Source: Rhodoluna sp. (GTDB lineage: Bacteria > Actinomycetota > Actinomycetes > Actinomycetales > Microbacteriaceae). From it: a stretch of DNA of 15,202 nucleotides. Shown in pieces: positions 1 through 6,724 of the stretch (positions are counted from its first letter, which is position 1; each line of letters starts with the position of its first letter). The DNA lies in assembly GCA_016462375.1 (NCBI GenBank), contig JAEMTJ010000020.1:1-15202 (forward strand), read 5' to 3'. The position numbers and the translations under genes were made by a program. The notes under the pieces are model-generated. The model was not told the DNA's origin. It saw only the letters and a list, made by a program, of their open reading frames with translations, and did no database searches.

Positions 1-14
1 AGGGCAGTCCAGAA

Positions 15-52
15 CTTAAATAAATAGAGCCAACCATTCGGTCGGCTCTATT
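15..52 (-). terminator. Intrinsic terminator of tRNA-Leu
   Basis: Read on the minus strand, positions 52-40 and 35-23 form a 13-bp stem with one G.U pair around a 4-nt loop. It is followed by a U-rich run (complement of 18-24, AAATAAA). It lies 5 nt beyond the CCA end of the tRNA and so is a good rho-independent terminator for that transcript. Confidence 0.8.
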
Positions 53-56
53 GTGC

Positions 57-140
57 TGGTGCGGAAGGTGGGACTTGAACCCACACGCCATGGGCGCTAG
101 AACCTAAATCTAGTGCGTCTGCCAATTTCGCCACTCCCGC
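57..140 (-). tRNA. tRNA-Leu (anticodon UAG)
   Basis: The minus strand folds as a class II tRNA. The acceptor stem GCGGGAG (140-134) pairs with CTTCCGC (67-61). A D arm follows, then a 5-bp anticodon stem CTAGA/TCTAG with loop TTTAGGT, giving anticodon UAG, which reads CUA and related Leu codons. A short extra arm (GCC-cat-GGC) marks a leucine/serine-type tRNA. The T arm is GTGGG-TTCAAGT-CCCAC. The discriminator is A, as expected for Leu, and CCA is encoded in the DNA at 59-57. It is followed on the same strand by a strong terminator, so it is probably transcribed alone or as the last gene of a unit. Confidence 0.95.
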
Positions 141-188
141 GAGCCTTTTTAGTCTAGACCAAAAATTCTTTTCGTGCCTGTGAACAAT

Positions 189-332
189 TTAAATCAAAAA
201 GCCACCCTCACCCATTGGCTCTTCGGGCACTAATCCCAACTCGTGCTTACAGAAAGTGCATATCCATTCCCACTGATCCAGAAGCTTGAAGGTGGACAGC
301 CCATTTCTGGTTTCGCAAGTGAAACATCTCAT
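189..332 (-). CDS. Small zinc-ribbon-like protein (47 aa)
   Basis: An open frame of 47 codons runs from ATG at 332 to TAA at 189. Its product starts MRCFTCETRN and carries two CxxC knuckles, C3-x2-C6 and C26-x2-C29, separated by 19 residues with aromatic residues (WEWICTFC) before the second pair. That is the spacing of a small zinc ribbon. The tail is acidic/Gly-rich and ends GEGGFLI. There is no Shine-Dalgarno, but a TAnnnT element (TAATCT, complement of 339-344) lies 6 nt before the ATG, which suits a leaderless mRNA. It sits between the MFS gene and tRNA-Leu on the same strand. I do not recognise the family. Plausible roles are nucleic-acid or protein binding, but none is shown. The CxxC pairing and the promoter placement argue against a chance frame. 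Confidence 0.55.
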   Translation of the reverse strand: MRCFTCETRNGLSTFKLLDQWEWICTFCKHELGLVPEEPMGEGGFLI

Positions 333-338
333 AACTGA

Positions 339-344
339 AGATTA
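339..344 (-). promoter_or_regulatory. Leaderless -10 element of the zinc-ribbon ORF
   Basis: TAATCT on the minus strand ends 6 nt upstream of the ATG at 332, placing the predicted transcription start at or next to the start codon. No convincing -35 is visible. Confidence 0.35.
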
Positions 345-401
345 ACTAGTGAGATTGTTAGGGGTGAGACTTTTCCACAGGGAAGATTACGGAAAGACTC
401 G

Positions 402-1598
402 TTAGCGGTCACTTGTTTTCTTCTCGGCATATACTGGGATGTATTTAAACATTAGACCTGCGCCTAAGAAACCCAAGAATCCAAATGCACCCATCGCAAC
501 TGTGAGACTAAAGCCCAAACCGATGATTGCGGCCAATAATGGCGGAGCCGAAGCATCACCAACATCAGAGAGCAATCGATAGGCTGCCAGAAATTCATTT
601 CGCTTATCTTTGGGGGCTAGGTCAGCCCCTAAAACCATAATCACACCGCTTCCAATGCCATTGGCCAACGACATTAGCAATGCAAGTAATAAGAAGGTAT
701 TGGCATCAACTGCGATTCCAACAATTAGGTGGGTAATGCCTAGACCAACAAGGGTCGGGACCGCTGCAAAACTTCTGCCAAATCGATCCATTATCTGTCC
801 GCTGAGATAGAACAGTGCAAAATCCAGTGCTCCGGCTATACCGATAAACAGGGAGGCTTGTTCGGTTGGTAGCCCTAGCGCAAGAGCTATAAGAGGAAGT
901 CCCACCATTCTGGTTCCACGAAGTGCTGTGAGTATTGAAGAGGCGACACCGAGCGTTGCCAACTTCCTCCACTCGCGTTTTGCAACGTGGTAGGTTGCGG
1001 CCAGGGAAGAACTTGATTTAATGACATCTTTTTCACTCTTGGTTGCTAGGAGAAGCAGAGCAGTGATTCCACAGAGGATCAGTGGAAGGTAGAAGACCTC
1101 TGTTACTGAGTATTGATGAATAATCCAGGCACCTAGAACAGGGCCAACAAAGGAACCCGCTCTAAACATGCCGCCCAGAATAGAGAGTGATCTAGCCCGA
1201 TATTCCAAGGGGACATTTTCGGTCATCCAGCCGAGTCTGGCTAGACCAAAGACAGCTGCTGCAGCTCCTACTATGAACACACCAGCGCTGAGCATGAATA
1301 AGTTAATGGCAAAGAGACTGAGCAAGATTCCTAATGCTCCAGCCATGGAAGCATAGATCATCGCGATTCGCTCACCAACGGCATCCACAATTTTGGCAGC
1401 TGGGATGTCAGCGCAGAGTCTGCCGATCATGAGCGCACCTGTGATAGCGCCCGCTGTTGCCAGATTGGCCCCCAGGTTTTGAGCGCTGAATGGAATGCTT
1501 GGCAAGATTCCATATTCTGCAGTTGAGAAAAGAAAAGAGGGTAAAAATACCGGCAACACCAATTTGCGCTTAGCAAAGACTGGGTTAGGTGAGCTCAC
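402..1598 (-). CDS. MFS transporter, DHA-like, substrate unknown
   Basis: A 398-residue, highly hydrophobic protein with about 12 predicted membrane segments in two halves joined by a charged loop near residues 185-215 (KSEKDVIKSSSS... region). That is the usual size and shape of a major facilitator superfamily carrier in the inner membrane. A degenerate motif A lies after TM2 (GRLCADIPAAKIVDAVGER, about 59-77), and a second copy in the C half reads GQIMDRFGRS. Such proteins move small solutes or drugs by proton exchange; nothing here fixes the substrate. The start is GTG at 1598-1596, inside the 12-bp palindrome GGTGAGCTCACC. No Shine-Dalgarno is present, but GATAAT (complement of 1605-1610) ends 6 nt upstream, so the mRNA is probably leaderless. 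The gene is divergent from prfB. MFS membership is secure, function is not. Confidence 0.85.
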   Translation of the reverse strand: MSSPNPVFAKRKLVLPVFLPSFLFSTAEYGILPSIPFSAQNLGANLATAGAITGALMIGRLCADIPAAKIVDAVGERIAMIYASMAGALGILLSLFAINLFMLSAGVFIVGAAAAVFGLARLGWMTENVPLEYRARSLSILGGMFRAGSFVGPVLGAWIIHQYSVTEVFYLPLILCGITALLLLATKSEKDVIKSSSSLAATYHVAKREWRKLATLGVASSILTALRGTRMVGLPLIALALGLPTEQASLFIGIAGALDFALFYLSGQIMDRFGRSFAAVPTLVGLGITHLIVGIAVDANTFLLLALLMSLANGIGSGVIMVLGADLAPKDKRNEFLAAYRLLSDVGDASAPPLLAAIIGLGFSLTVAMGAFGFLGFLGAGLMFKYIPVYAEKKTSDR

Positions 1599-1604
1599 CG
1601 GCTA

Positions 1605-1610
1605 ATTATC
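1605..1610 (-). promoter_or_regulatory. -10 element of the MFS gene (leaderless)
   Basis: GATAAT on the minus strand matches TATAAT at five of six positions and ends 6 nt before the GTG start. No ribosome-binding site lies between. Confidence 0.45.
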
Positions 1611-1613
1611 CCA

Positions 1614-1627
1614 GAGAATTGATTCTC
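1614..1627. repeat. Inverted repeat between divergent MFS and prfB promoters
   Basis: GAGAAT-TG-ATTCTC has perfect 6-bp arms and a 2-bp centre. It lies between the two divergent -10 elements (1605-1610 and 1652-1657), where an operator for either gene could sit. Such a short dyad can also arise by chance. Confidence 0.35.
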
Positions 1628-1651
1628 CTCGGGTCTAAAGAACCAGACGCC

Positions 1652-1657
1652 TAGACT
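1652..1657 (+). promoter_or_regulatory. -10 element of prfB (leaderless)
   Basis: TAGACT ends 7 nt before the prfB ATG at 1665. The intervening AGAGAAC has no Shine-Dalgarno, so transcription probably begins at the start codon. No clear -35 is visible. Confidence 0.5.
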
Positions 1658-1664
1658 AGAGAAC

Positions 1665-2774
1665 ATGTCCGAACTAGATCTGTCTTCTGAAATCAGGCAG
1701 ATTCGTAGCATTTTCGCCACCATCGCGGAAGTTACCGATGTTCCGAAATTGGAAGCTGAAATTGCCGAGCTCGAGGTCGCTGCCCAAGTTCCTAATCTCT
1801 GGGACGACCCAGAGGCTGCTCAGAAGGTAACCAGCGCTCTTTCTAGAAAACAATCGGCTCGAAATCGGATTATTGAAATCACAAACCGTCTAGCTGATCT
1901 AGAAGTTCTCATTGGCTTAGCAAACAGCGAATCCGATAAGTCAGCAGCCACTGAGGCAACCAATGAGCTTGAAGCACTAAGAAAACTAGTTGCAGAGCAA
2001 GAAATCCTGACTTTACTAAATGGTGAATACGATTCAAGAGCAGCCATCATTACTATCCGCTCAGGTGCAGGTGGCGATGATGCGACTGACTTTGCTGAAA
2101 TGTTGATGCGGATGTATTTGCGTTTTGCTGAAAAGCAGGGTTGGCAAGCTCAAGTTCTTGACACTTCGTTTGCTGAGGGAGCTGGAATAAAATCGGCAAC
2201 ATTTGAAGTAGATGCACCTTACGCATATGGCCAACTATCTGTCGAAGCAGGAACTCATCGACTAGTACGGATGAGCCCATTCAATGCAGCCGGCAAAAGA
2301 CAGACCAGCTTCGCGGCTGTTGAAGTTGTCCCCCTCATTGAACAAACTGATGTGGTTGATATTCCTGAATCTGATATCCGTATTGATGTATTTAGATCTT
2401 CAGGTCCCGGCGGACAATCAGTTAACACGACTGACTCTGCAGTTCGAATAACTCACCTGCCATCTGGCACTGTAGTGTCGTGCCAGAACGAGAAGTCACA
2501 GTTACAGAACAAAGCAGCAGCAATGCGAGTTTTGCAAAGCCGGTTGTTGGAAATCAGAAGAACTGAAGAAGAGGCAACTAAGAAACAATTAGCCGGAGAT
2601 GCCACCGCGTCTTGGGGAGACCAGATGCGCTCTTATGTTCTAGCTCCCTACCAAATGGTGAAGGATTTGCGGACAAACTTTGAGGTCAATAATCCCGATG
2701 CAGTCTTTGATGGCGACCTAGCCGGCTTTGTTGCTGCTGGGATCAGATGGCGTAAAACCGGCTCGAATTCGTAA
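1665..2774 (+). CDS. prfB: Peptide chain release factor 2
   Basis: A class I release factor (369 aa, normal length) that recognises UGA and UAA in the ribosomal A site and triggers hydrolysis of peptidyl-tRNA. Domain 1 is a helical coiled coil (about 1-115). The codon-recognition tripeptide SPF, the RF2 signature as opposed to PxT of RF1, is at 204-206. The catalytic GGQ is at 249-251 within SSGPGGQSVNTTDSAVRITH. The tail (RTNFEVNNPDAVFDGDL) is typical of RF2. The frame is continuous from ATG 1665, with no in-frame UGA near codon 26, so the programmed +1 frameshift that autoregulates many bacterial RF2 genes is absent here. It heads the conserved actinobacterial block prfB-ftsE-ftsX-smpB-ssrA. 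The ATG is preceded by a leaderless-type -10. Confidence 0.97.
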   Translation: MSELDLSSEIRQIRSIFATIAEVTDVPKLEAEIAELEVAAQVPNLWDDPEAAQKVTSALSRKQSARNRIIEITNRLADLEVLIGLANSESDKSAATEATNELEALRKLVAEQEILTLLNGEYDSRAAIITIRSGAGGDDATDFAEMLMRMYLRFAEKQGWQAQVLDTSFAEGAGIKSATFEVDAPYAYGQLSVEAGTHRLVRMSPFNAAGKRQTSFAAVEVVPLIEQTDVVDIPESDIRIDVFRSSGPGGQSVNTTDSAVRITHLPSGTVVSCQNEKSQLQNKAAAMRVLQSRLLEIRRTEEEATKKQLAGDATASWGDQMRSYVLAPYQMVKDLRTNFEVNNPDAVFDGDLAGFVAAGIRWRKTGSNS

Positions 2775-2815
2775 GACACGAGCCTAGGTAAGCCTTGGTA
2801 TGAACTCTCGCAACT

Positions 2816-2821
2816 TAGGCT
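2816..2821 (+). promoter_or_regulatory. Possible -10 element of ftsE
   Basis: TAGGCT ends 9 nt before the ftsE ATG and there is no Shine-Dalgarno, so ftsE may have its own near-leaderless promoter. The element lies in the right arm of an imperfect 9-bp inverted repeat (2781-2789 with 2813-2821). Confidence 0.35.
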
Positions 2822-2830
2822 AAAAACCTA

Positions 2831-3520
2831 ATGATTTCAATTTCTCATGTTTCCAAACAGTACAAAGGCGCTCCTAGAGCTGCCCTTGAGGAGATCTCAC
2901 TTGAGATAGACAAAGGTGAGTTCGTCTTCCTAGTCGGTGCATCAGGTTCGGGTAAATCATCTCTGATGCGCATGATTCTTCGCGAAGACATTCCCACTAG
3001 CGGTAGCATTCACGTTCTGGGGGAGAACCTCATTGGTATCCCTAACCGCAGAGTCCCACACTTCAGAAGAAAGCTGGGAGTAGTTTTTCAAGACTTCAGA
3101 TTGCTACCAAATAAGACTGCTGCACAGAATGTTGCTTTCAGTTTGGAAGTTATTGGCAAGTCAAAAGGTTTTATTGCTGAGGCTGTGCCAGATGTCCTTC
3201 GGCTAGTAGGGCTTGAAGATAAGGCAAACAGTTTGCCGTCAGAGCTAAGTGGTGGTGAGCAACAGCGCATCGCTCTAGCTAGAGCAATCGTAAACAAGCC
3301 AGCCATCTTGTTAGCCGATGAGCCAACAGGAAACCTAGACCCGGCAACTAGCATGGACATCATGGCTCTGTTAGATCGGATTAACTTATCCGGCACAACA
3401 ATCGTCATGGCAACTCACGACAGAGGCATTGTTGACCGAGGCCAGAAGCGCGTCATTGAACTTAGCCAAGGCAAGATAATTCGCGATGCCAGGGGCGCAA
3501 GCTATGGGGAGAGCGGATGA
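2831..3520 (+). CDS. ftsE: Cell division ATP-binding protein FtsE
   Basis: Cytoplasmic ABC ATPase of 229 aa that pairs with FtsX at the division septum. In Actinobacteria the complex controls peptidoglycan hydrolases during cell division. All NBD motifs are intact: Walker A GASGSGKS (36-43), Q-loop Gln at 87 (VVFQDFRLLPNKTAAQNV, the FtsE-type sequence), signature LSGGEQQR (139-146), Walker B ILLADEPTGNLD (159-170) and switch His in MATHD (H196). The length and the NLDP after Walker B are typical of the family. The stop overlaps the ftsX start (ATGA at 3517-3520), so the two are translationally coupled. The start codon lacks a ribosome-binding site. Confidence 0.97.
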   Translation: MISISHVSKQYKGAPRAALEEISLEIDKGEFVFLVGASGSGKSSLMRMILREDIPTSGSIHVLGENLIGIPNRRVPHFRRKLGVVFQDFRLLPNKTAAQNVAFSLEVIGKSKGFIAEAVPDVLRLVGLEDKANSLPSELSGGEQQRIALARAIVNKPAILLADEPTGNLDPATSMDIMALLDRINLSGTTIVMATHDRGIVDRGQKRVIELSQGKIIRDARGASYGESG

Positions 3521-4431
3521 GATTCAGTTTTGTCTTTAGTGAAATGGGGGTTGCAATCAAGCGCAATCTCAGCATGGTCATCTCCGTAATCTTGGTTACC
3601 TTTATATCTCTTACCTTCGTAGGAACTGCAGGATTACTTCAACAGCAAATCGGTTCCATGAAGACCTATTGGTATGACAAGGCCCAGGTTGCGATTTATC
3701 TCTGCACTAAGACATCTCCTGCTGAAGTTTGCCCGCAGGGAGAAGCGAGCAAAGACATCCAAGACACAGTCACCCAAAGACTGGAGTCAGCTACCCTTGT
3801 TCCATACATCGACAAGTATTATTTTGAGAATCATAAGCAGGCTTATAAAACTTTCCAACAGGAATTCAAAGACAACTCGGTGGCTAAATACGTTACTCCT
3901 GAGCAACTAAATGAAACCTTCTGGGTAAACCTAAAAGACCCAAACCAAGCCCCAGTAATTATTGAAAGCTTCAATGGTCTATCTGGTGTCGAAGAAGTCA
4001 AAGACCAGAGAACCTACCTAGATCAGATCTTCAGCATATTGAATATTGCAAGCTTGGCTGCTCTTTCGATTGCAGCACTAATGCTCTTCTCTGCAGTGCT
4101 CCTTATTTCAACCACAATCAGACTCTCAGCAGTTATGCGAAGAAGAGAGATTGGCATCATGCGCCTAGTTGGTGCAAGCAACTTCTACATCCAACTGCCT
4201 TTCATTCTCGAAGGTGTTGTTGCAGGTGTGATAGGTAGCTTGCTAGCAGGCGGAGCAATTCTAGGTATCGTTCAGGTGTTTGTTCAAGGCTTCCTAGCCA
4301 AACAACTTCCATTCACCAGCTTCGTTGGCATTCCAGATGCTCTAGCTCTGCTTCCTCTTCTTGTTCTTGCTGGTGGAGGCCTTGCCGCCATTGCTGCGGC
4401 AGCCGCCATCAGGAGATATTTACGGGTCTAA
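3517..4431 (+). CDS. ftsX: Cell division protein FtsX
   Basis: Membrane partner of FtsE, 304 aa. One N-terminal membrane segment (about 19-41) is followed by an extracytoplasmic domain (about 45-170) with two cysteines (C63, C72) that may form a disulfide. Three C-terminal segments follow (about 173-199, 228-256, 274-298). The stretch VMRRREIGIMRLVGAS (206-221), after TM2, is the conserved FtsX/MacB-type coupling region that contacts the ATPase. This four-segment layout is standard for FtsX. The ATG overlaps the ftsE stop by 4 nt. In Actinobacteria the external domain is thought to relay ATPase motion to a cell-wall hydrolase; no such hydrolase is encoded in this window. Confidence 0.95.
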   Translation: MRFSFVFSEMGVAIKRNLSMVISVILVTFISLTFVGTAGLLQQQIGSMKTYWYDKAQVAIYLCTKTSPAEVCPQGEASKDIQDTVTQRLESATLVPYIDKYYFENHKQAYKTFQQEFKDNSVAKYVTPEQLNETFWVNLKDPNQAPVIIESFNGLSGVEEVKDQRTYLDQIFSILNIASLAALSIAALMLFSAVLLISTTIRLSAVMRRREIGIMRLVGASNFYIQLPFILEGVVAGVIGSLLAGGAILGIVQVFVQGFLAKQLPFTSFVGIPDALALLPLLVLAGGGLAAIAAAAAIRRYLRV

Positions 4432-4491
4432 CGGTTAGACTGATGGGCTATCTAGATTATCTAGAGAGTTCAAACTATCCAGGAGCGCATC

Positions 4492-4965
4492 GTGCCTAGA
4501 GAACGTGGCCAGAAGGTTGTTGCCACCAATCGTAAAGCCCGTCACGACTATCACATTGAAGACGTGTATGAGGCTGGACTTGTGCTATCTGGGACAGAGG
4601 TCAAGTCCCTTAGAGCAGGTAGAGCAAGCCTCGTTGATGGATTTGCCAGCGTCGAAAACGGCGAGGCTTGGTTAGAAAACGTTCATATCCCTGAATATCT
4701 TCAGGGCACGTGGAATAACCACAACACCAGACGTAAGCGCAAGCTACTCATGCACCGTGAAGAGATTGCCAAGCTCGCCGGCAAGATCAAAGAATCAGGC
4801 TTTACTCTTATTCCTTTATCTCTTTACTTCAAAGACGGCAGAGCCAAGGTTGAATTAGCGCTAGCTAAAGGTAAGCGTGAGTATGACAAGCGTCAGACTC
4901 TAAAAGAGCAACAGGACAAGCGTGAAGCAGACAGAGCAATGTCTACTAAAGGCAAAGACTGGTAA
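4492..4965 (+). CDS. smpB: SsrA-binding protein SmpB
   Basis: SmpB binds the tRNA-like end of tmRNA and brings it to ribosomes stalled on broken mRNA (trans-translation). The 157-residue product has the full family pattern: N-terminal NRKARHDYHIEDVYEAG, GTEVKSLRAGRASLVDGF (34-51), the HNTRRKRKLLMH segment (77-88), LIPLSLYFKDGRAKVELALAKGKREYDKR and a basic C-tail (KREADRAMSTKGKDW) of the kind that enters the mRNA channel. The start is GTG at 4492, supported by AGGAG at 4481-4485 with 6-nt spacing. Its RNA partner ssrA follows 90 nt downstream. A small dyad TCTAGAT-T-ATCTAGA lies at 4451-4465 upstream. Confidence 0.97.
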   Translation: MPRERGQKVVATNRKARHDYHIEDVYEAGLVLSGTEVKSLRAGRASLVDGFASVENGEAWLENVHIPEYLQGTWNNHNTRRKRKLLMHREEIAKLAGKIKESGFTLIPLSLYFKDGRAKVELALAKGKREYDKRQTLKEQQDKREADRAMSTKGKDW

Positions 4966-5055
4966 TTCGGGAATAATCCTTGAATAACTCTGGTTTATGT
5001 CAGTAGATGGCTTTATAGTTATCTAGCCCTACCAAGGGTTTTGGTAATTCAATAT

Positions 5056-5430
5056 GGGGATGATCGGTTTCGACAAGGCTTCTTGATACGAAAAGAAGCG
5101 GGCCGTGAATGTAGCGTCAACACGTAAATGTTCGCTGCAAAATATAGGTGCTAAATCTAACAGCACTGACTTCGCCCTAGCTGCTTAATAGCGCTTAGCC
5201 CGAAGTCCGTTAGTCCAACATTAGATTTCATGTTGGGTCCTAGCGTCATTTAGAAATCTAGCTGTGTAGTTACGCCTTAGGGCTACATGGGACTTTAACT
5301 CAGGCTGGGCTGGTCGGTTTAGTCGCTTCATGCAAAGACCGCAGCCGAGAAAATCATTAGTGAAGCTACGCCCGTAGAAGAGTTCGTTTCGATGTCATGG
5401 ACGGGGGTTCGATTCCCCCCATCTCCACCA
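5056..5430 (+). ncRNA. ssrA: Transfer-messenger RNA (tmRNA)
   Basis: One-piece tmRNA of about 375 nt. The 5' GGGGAUG (5056-5062) pairs with CAUCUCC near the 3' end, followed by A and an encoded CCA (5428-5430). The T arm reads GGGGGTTCGATTCCCCC (5403-5419). The resume codon is GCT at 5150, just after TATAGGT. The reading frame 5150-5188 encodes the tag AKSNSTDFALAA and ends in tandem stops TAA TAG (5186-5191). The terminal ALAA is the degradation signal read by ClpXP-type proteases. The alanine acceptor character and the location directly after smpB agree with the call. The 5' end given is the expected RNase P-processed end. Confidence 0.96.
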
Positions 5431-5437
5431 ATGTATT

Positions 5438-5466
5438 AACCTGTGTCCTTACGGATGCAGGTTTTT
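5438..5466 (+). terminator. Intrinsic terminator of ssrA
   Basis: An 11-bp stem (5438-5448 with 5453-5463, two G.U pairs) closes a TTAC loop and runs into T5 (5462-5466). It begins 8 nt after the tmRNA CCA end. Confidence 0.88.
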
Positions 5467-5481
5467 GCACTTAACTGCTAA

Positions 5482-5487
5482 TAGGCT
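5482..5487 (+). promoter_or_regulatory. Possible -10 element of the heliorhodopsin gene
   Basis: TAGGCT lies between the ssrA terminator and the heliorhodopsin Shine-Dalgarno (GAAAGG, 5504-5509) and would give a leader of about 25 nt. No good -35 is visible because the spacing places it in the terminator. Confidence 0.3.
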
Positions 5488-5517
5488 CGAAGCAAGGCTC
5501 TAAGAAAGGCATTACCA

Positions 5518-6333
5518 ATGGCTACTAAAAAAACAGAAAAGCTTGCAAATAAGACAAGCGAAAAAGGACTAACCCGATACAACCTAGCTGCGGGCATCTT
5601 GCACCTTGGTGTGGCTCTTATATTGCTGTCTCTTTTGTTCAGGCTCAAGGTTCAGCCAAACTTTGGTGTAACTGCTGACTGGATGACAAGCGCACCGGGC
5701 ATTGACTCGCCTAGGGATCACGTGACCTTGCTGAACATCAATCTAGGCGGAGCAATTATCGCCTTCCTTCTTCTCTCAGCCATATTCCACTTTGCAATCA
5801 TCTCGCCCTTCTTCAAGGAGAGATACTTCGCCGGCCTCAGAGCTAACCACAACTACTTCAGGTGGACTGAATATGCGCTTAGCTCATCACTGATGATTGT
5901 TGCTATTGCGCTTTTAACTGGCTTCACAGACTTTGCAGCTTTGATTGCAATCTTTGCTGTAAACGCGAGCATGATTCTTTTCGGTGCGCTCCAGGAAAAA
6001 TATGAGACTCCGGGTAACGGAAAGGCCCTTCCATTCATCATGGGCTGCATGACTGGAATAGTTCCCTGGATCATTATTTTCATGGGCATGATGCAGCCAG
6101 GTAAAACTACAGCCGCGGCTGTTCCTGGTTTTGTTATCGTGATCATCGCAACAATGTTTATTGCATTCAACAGCTTCGCTGTGAATCAAGCACTGCAGTA
6201 TCGCAAGGTAGGTAAGTGGGCTGACTACATGTTTGGTGAGCGTGTATACATCACTCTAAGTTTCGTAGCGAAGTCTTGGCTTGCTTTCCAGGTATTCTCT
6301 GGAGCGATTATTCCTGCTTTGACTAGCCAATAA
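5518..6333 (+). CDS. Heliorhodopsin (retinal-binding membrane protein)
   Basis: Seven-segment retinal protein, 271 aa. Diagnostic segments are FRWTEYALSSSLM in TM3 (114-126; E118 is the expected Schiff-base counterion), INASMILFG-like FAVNASMILFGALQEKY after TM4, and ERVYITLSFVAKSWLAFQVF in TM7 with K252 as the retinal lysine. E118 and K252 are 134 residues apart, as I recall for E107 and K241 of the reference heliorhodopsin 48C12. H29 and H91 match its internal histidines H23 and H80. The Lys-rich N-terminus (MATKKTEKLANK) suits a cytoplasmic N-terminus, the inverted topology specific to heliorhodopsins. Family members bind retinal and have slow photocycles without ion pumping; their role is debated (sensing, enzyme regulation, stress protection). 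ATG 5518 is supported by GAAAGG 8 nt upstream. No retinal-synthesis gene lies in the window. The 3' end overlaps the convergent next gene by 11 bp. Confidence 0.95.
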   Translation: MATKKTEKLANKTSEKGLTRYNLAAGILHLGVALILLSLLFRLKVQPNFGVTADWMTSAPGIDSPRDHVTLLNINLGGAIIAFLLLSAIFHFAIISPFFKERYFAGLRANHNYFRWTEYALSSSLMIVAIALLTGFTDFAALIAIFAVNASMILFGALQEKYETPGNGKALPFIMGCMTGIVPWIIIFMGMMQPGKTTAAAVPGFVIVIIATMFIAFNSFAVNQALQYRKVGKWADYMFGERVYITLSFVAKSWLAFQVFSGAIIPALTSQ

Positions 6334-6703
6334 GTTGAGCAACACGCTGCGGGGAGACCCCGAGTAAAACTGCGATGTCTCGCATGGTTAGACCTTCATC
6401 TCTCATGCGTGAAACTACAGCTCTAATCTCTGCTGAAGCTTCGTCTTGAAGTCTTTGGGCTTCCTGCATCTTTATTTTTGCTGTTTCTAGATCGCAGATT
6501 ATGCCTGGTAGTTCAGCTTCTACTTTGACGACTACTTCACAAACTTCTTTGTTGCCCTTTTGCTCCGCCAGGGTCTTGATGCGTTCGACAACCATGTCTT
6601 TGCATTGGTCTAGCCTTCTGGCTGAAACGGTGAAGCCTTCTGGTCCTTCAACCTCTGCAGTCCAACCTTCTTGAGTGCGCTCAGCATGAATTTTGACTTC
6701 CAT
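6323..6703 (-). CDS. HicB-like protein with C-terminal HTH
   Basis: A 126-residue soluble protein. The N-terminal part (MEVKIHAERTQEGWTAEVEG, to about residue 65) has the short beta-rich character of HicB-like domains (partial RNase H fold). A charged helical, coiled-coil-prone linker follows (about 70-100). The end, GLTMRDIAVLLGVSPQRVAQL (105-125), is a helix-turn-helix. HicB antitoxins neutralise HicA and repress their own promoter, but no HicA-type toxin gene lies on either side, so this may be a solitary regulator instead. ATG 6703 is supported by AGGAG (complement of 6710-6714) 6 nt upstream. The promoter lies inside a symmetric 43-bp dyad shared with the divergent DoxX-like gene, a natural target for self-binding. 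The domain call is by pattern only. Confidence 0.7.
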   Translation of the reverse strand: MEVKIHAERTQEGWTAEVEGPEGFTVSARRLDQCKDMVVERIKTLAEQKGNKEVCEVVVKVEAELPGIICDLETAKIKMQEAQRLQDEASAEIRAVVSRMRDEGLTMRDIAVLLGVSPQRVAQLIG

Positions 6704-6724
6704 GGGGCGCTCCTTCCGACAATC

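Noticed and set aside
706..972. 88-codon frame on the minus strand inside the MFS gene
   Set aside because: Same strand, shifted frame within a clear membrane-protein gene; composition is Ser/Arg-rich and without a recognisable pattern.
1665..1760. Programmed RF2 frameshift site
   Set aside because: The prfB frame is continuous from the ATG with no slippery CTTTGA-type stop near codon 26.
4451..4465. Dyad TCTAGAT-T-ATCTAGA before smpB as an operator
   Set aside because: Short and AT-rich, overlapping a possible -10 (TAGATT). Too weak to call as a separate site.
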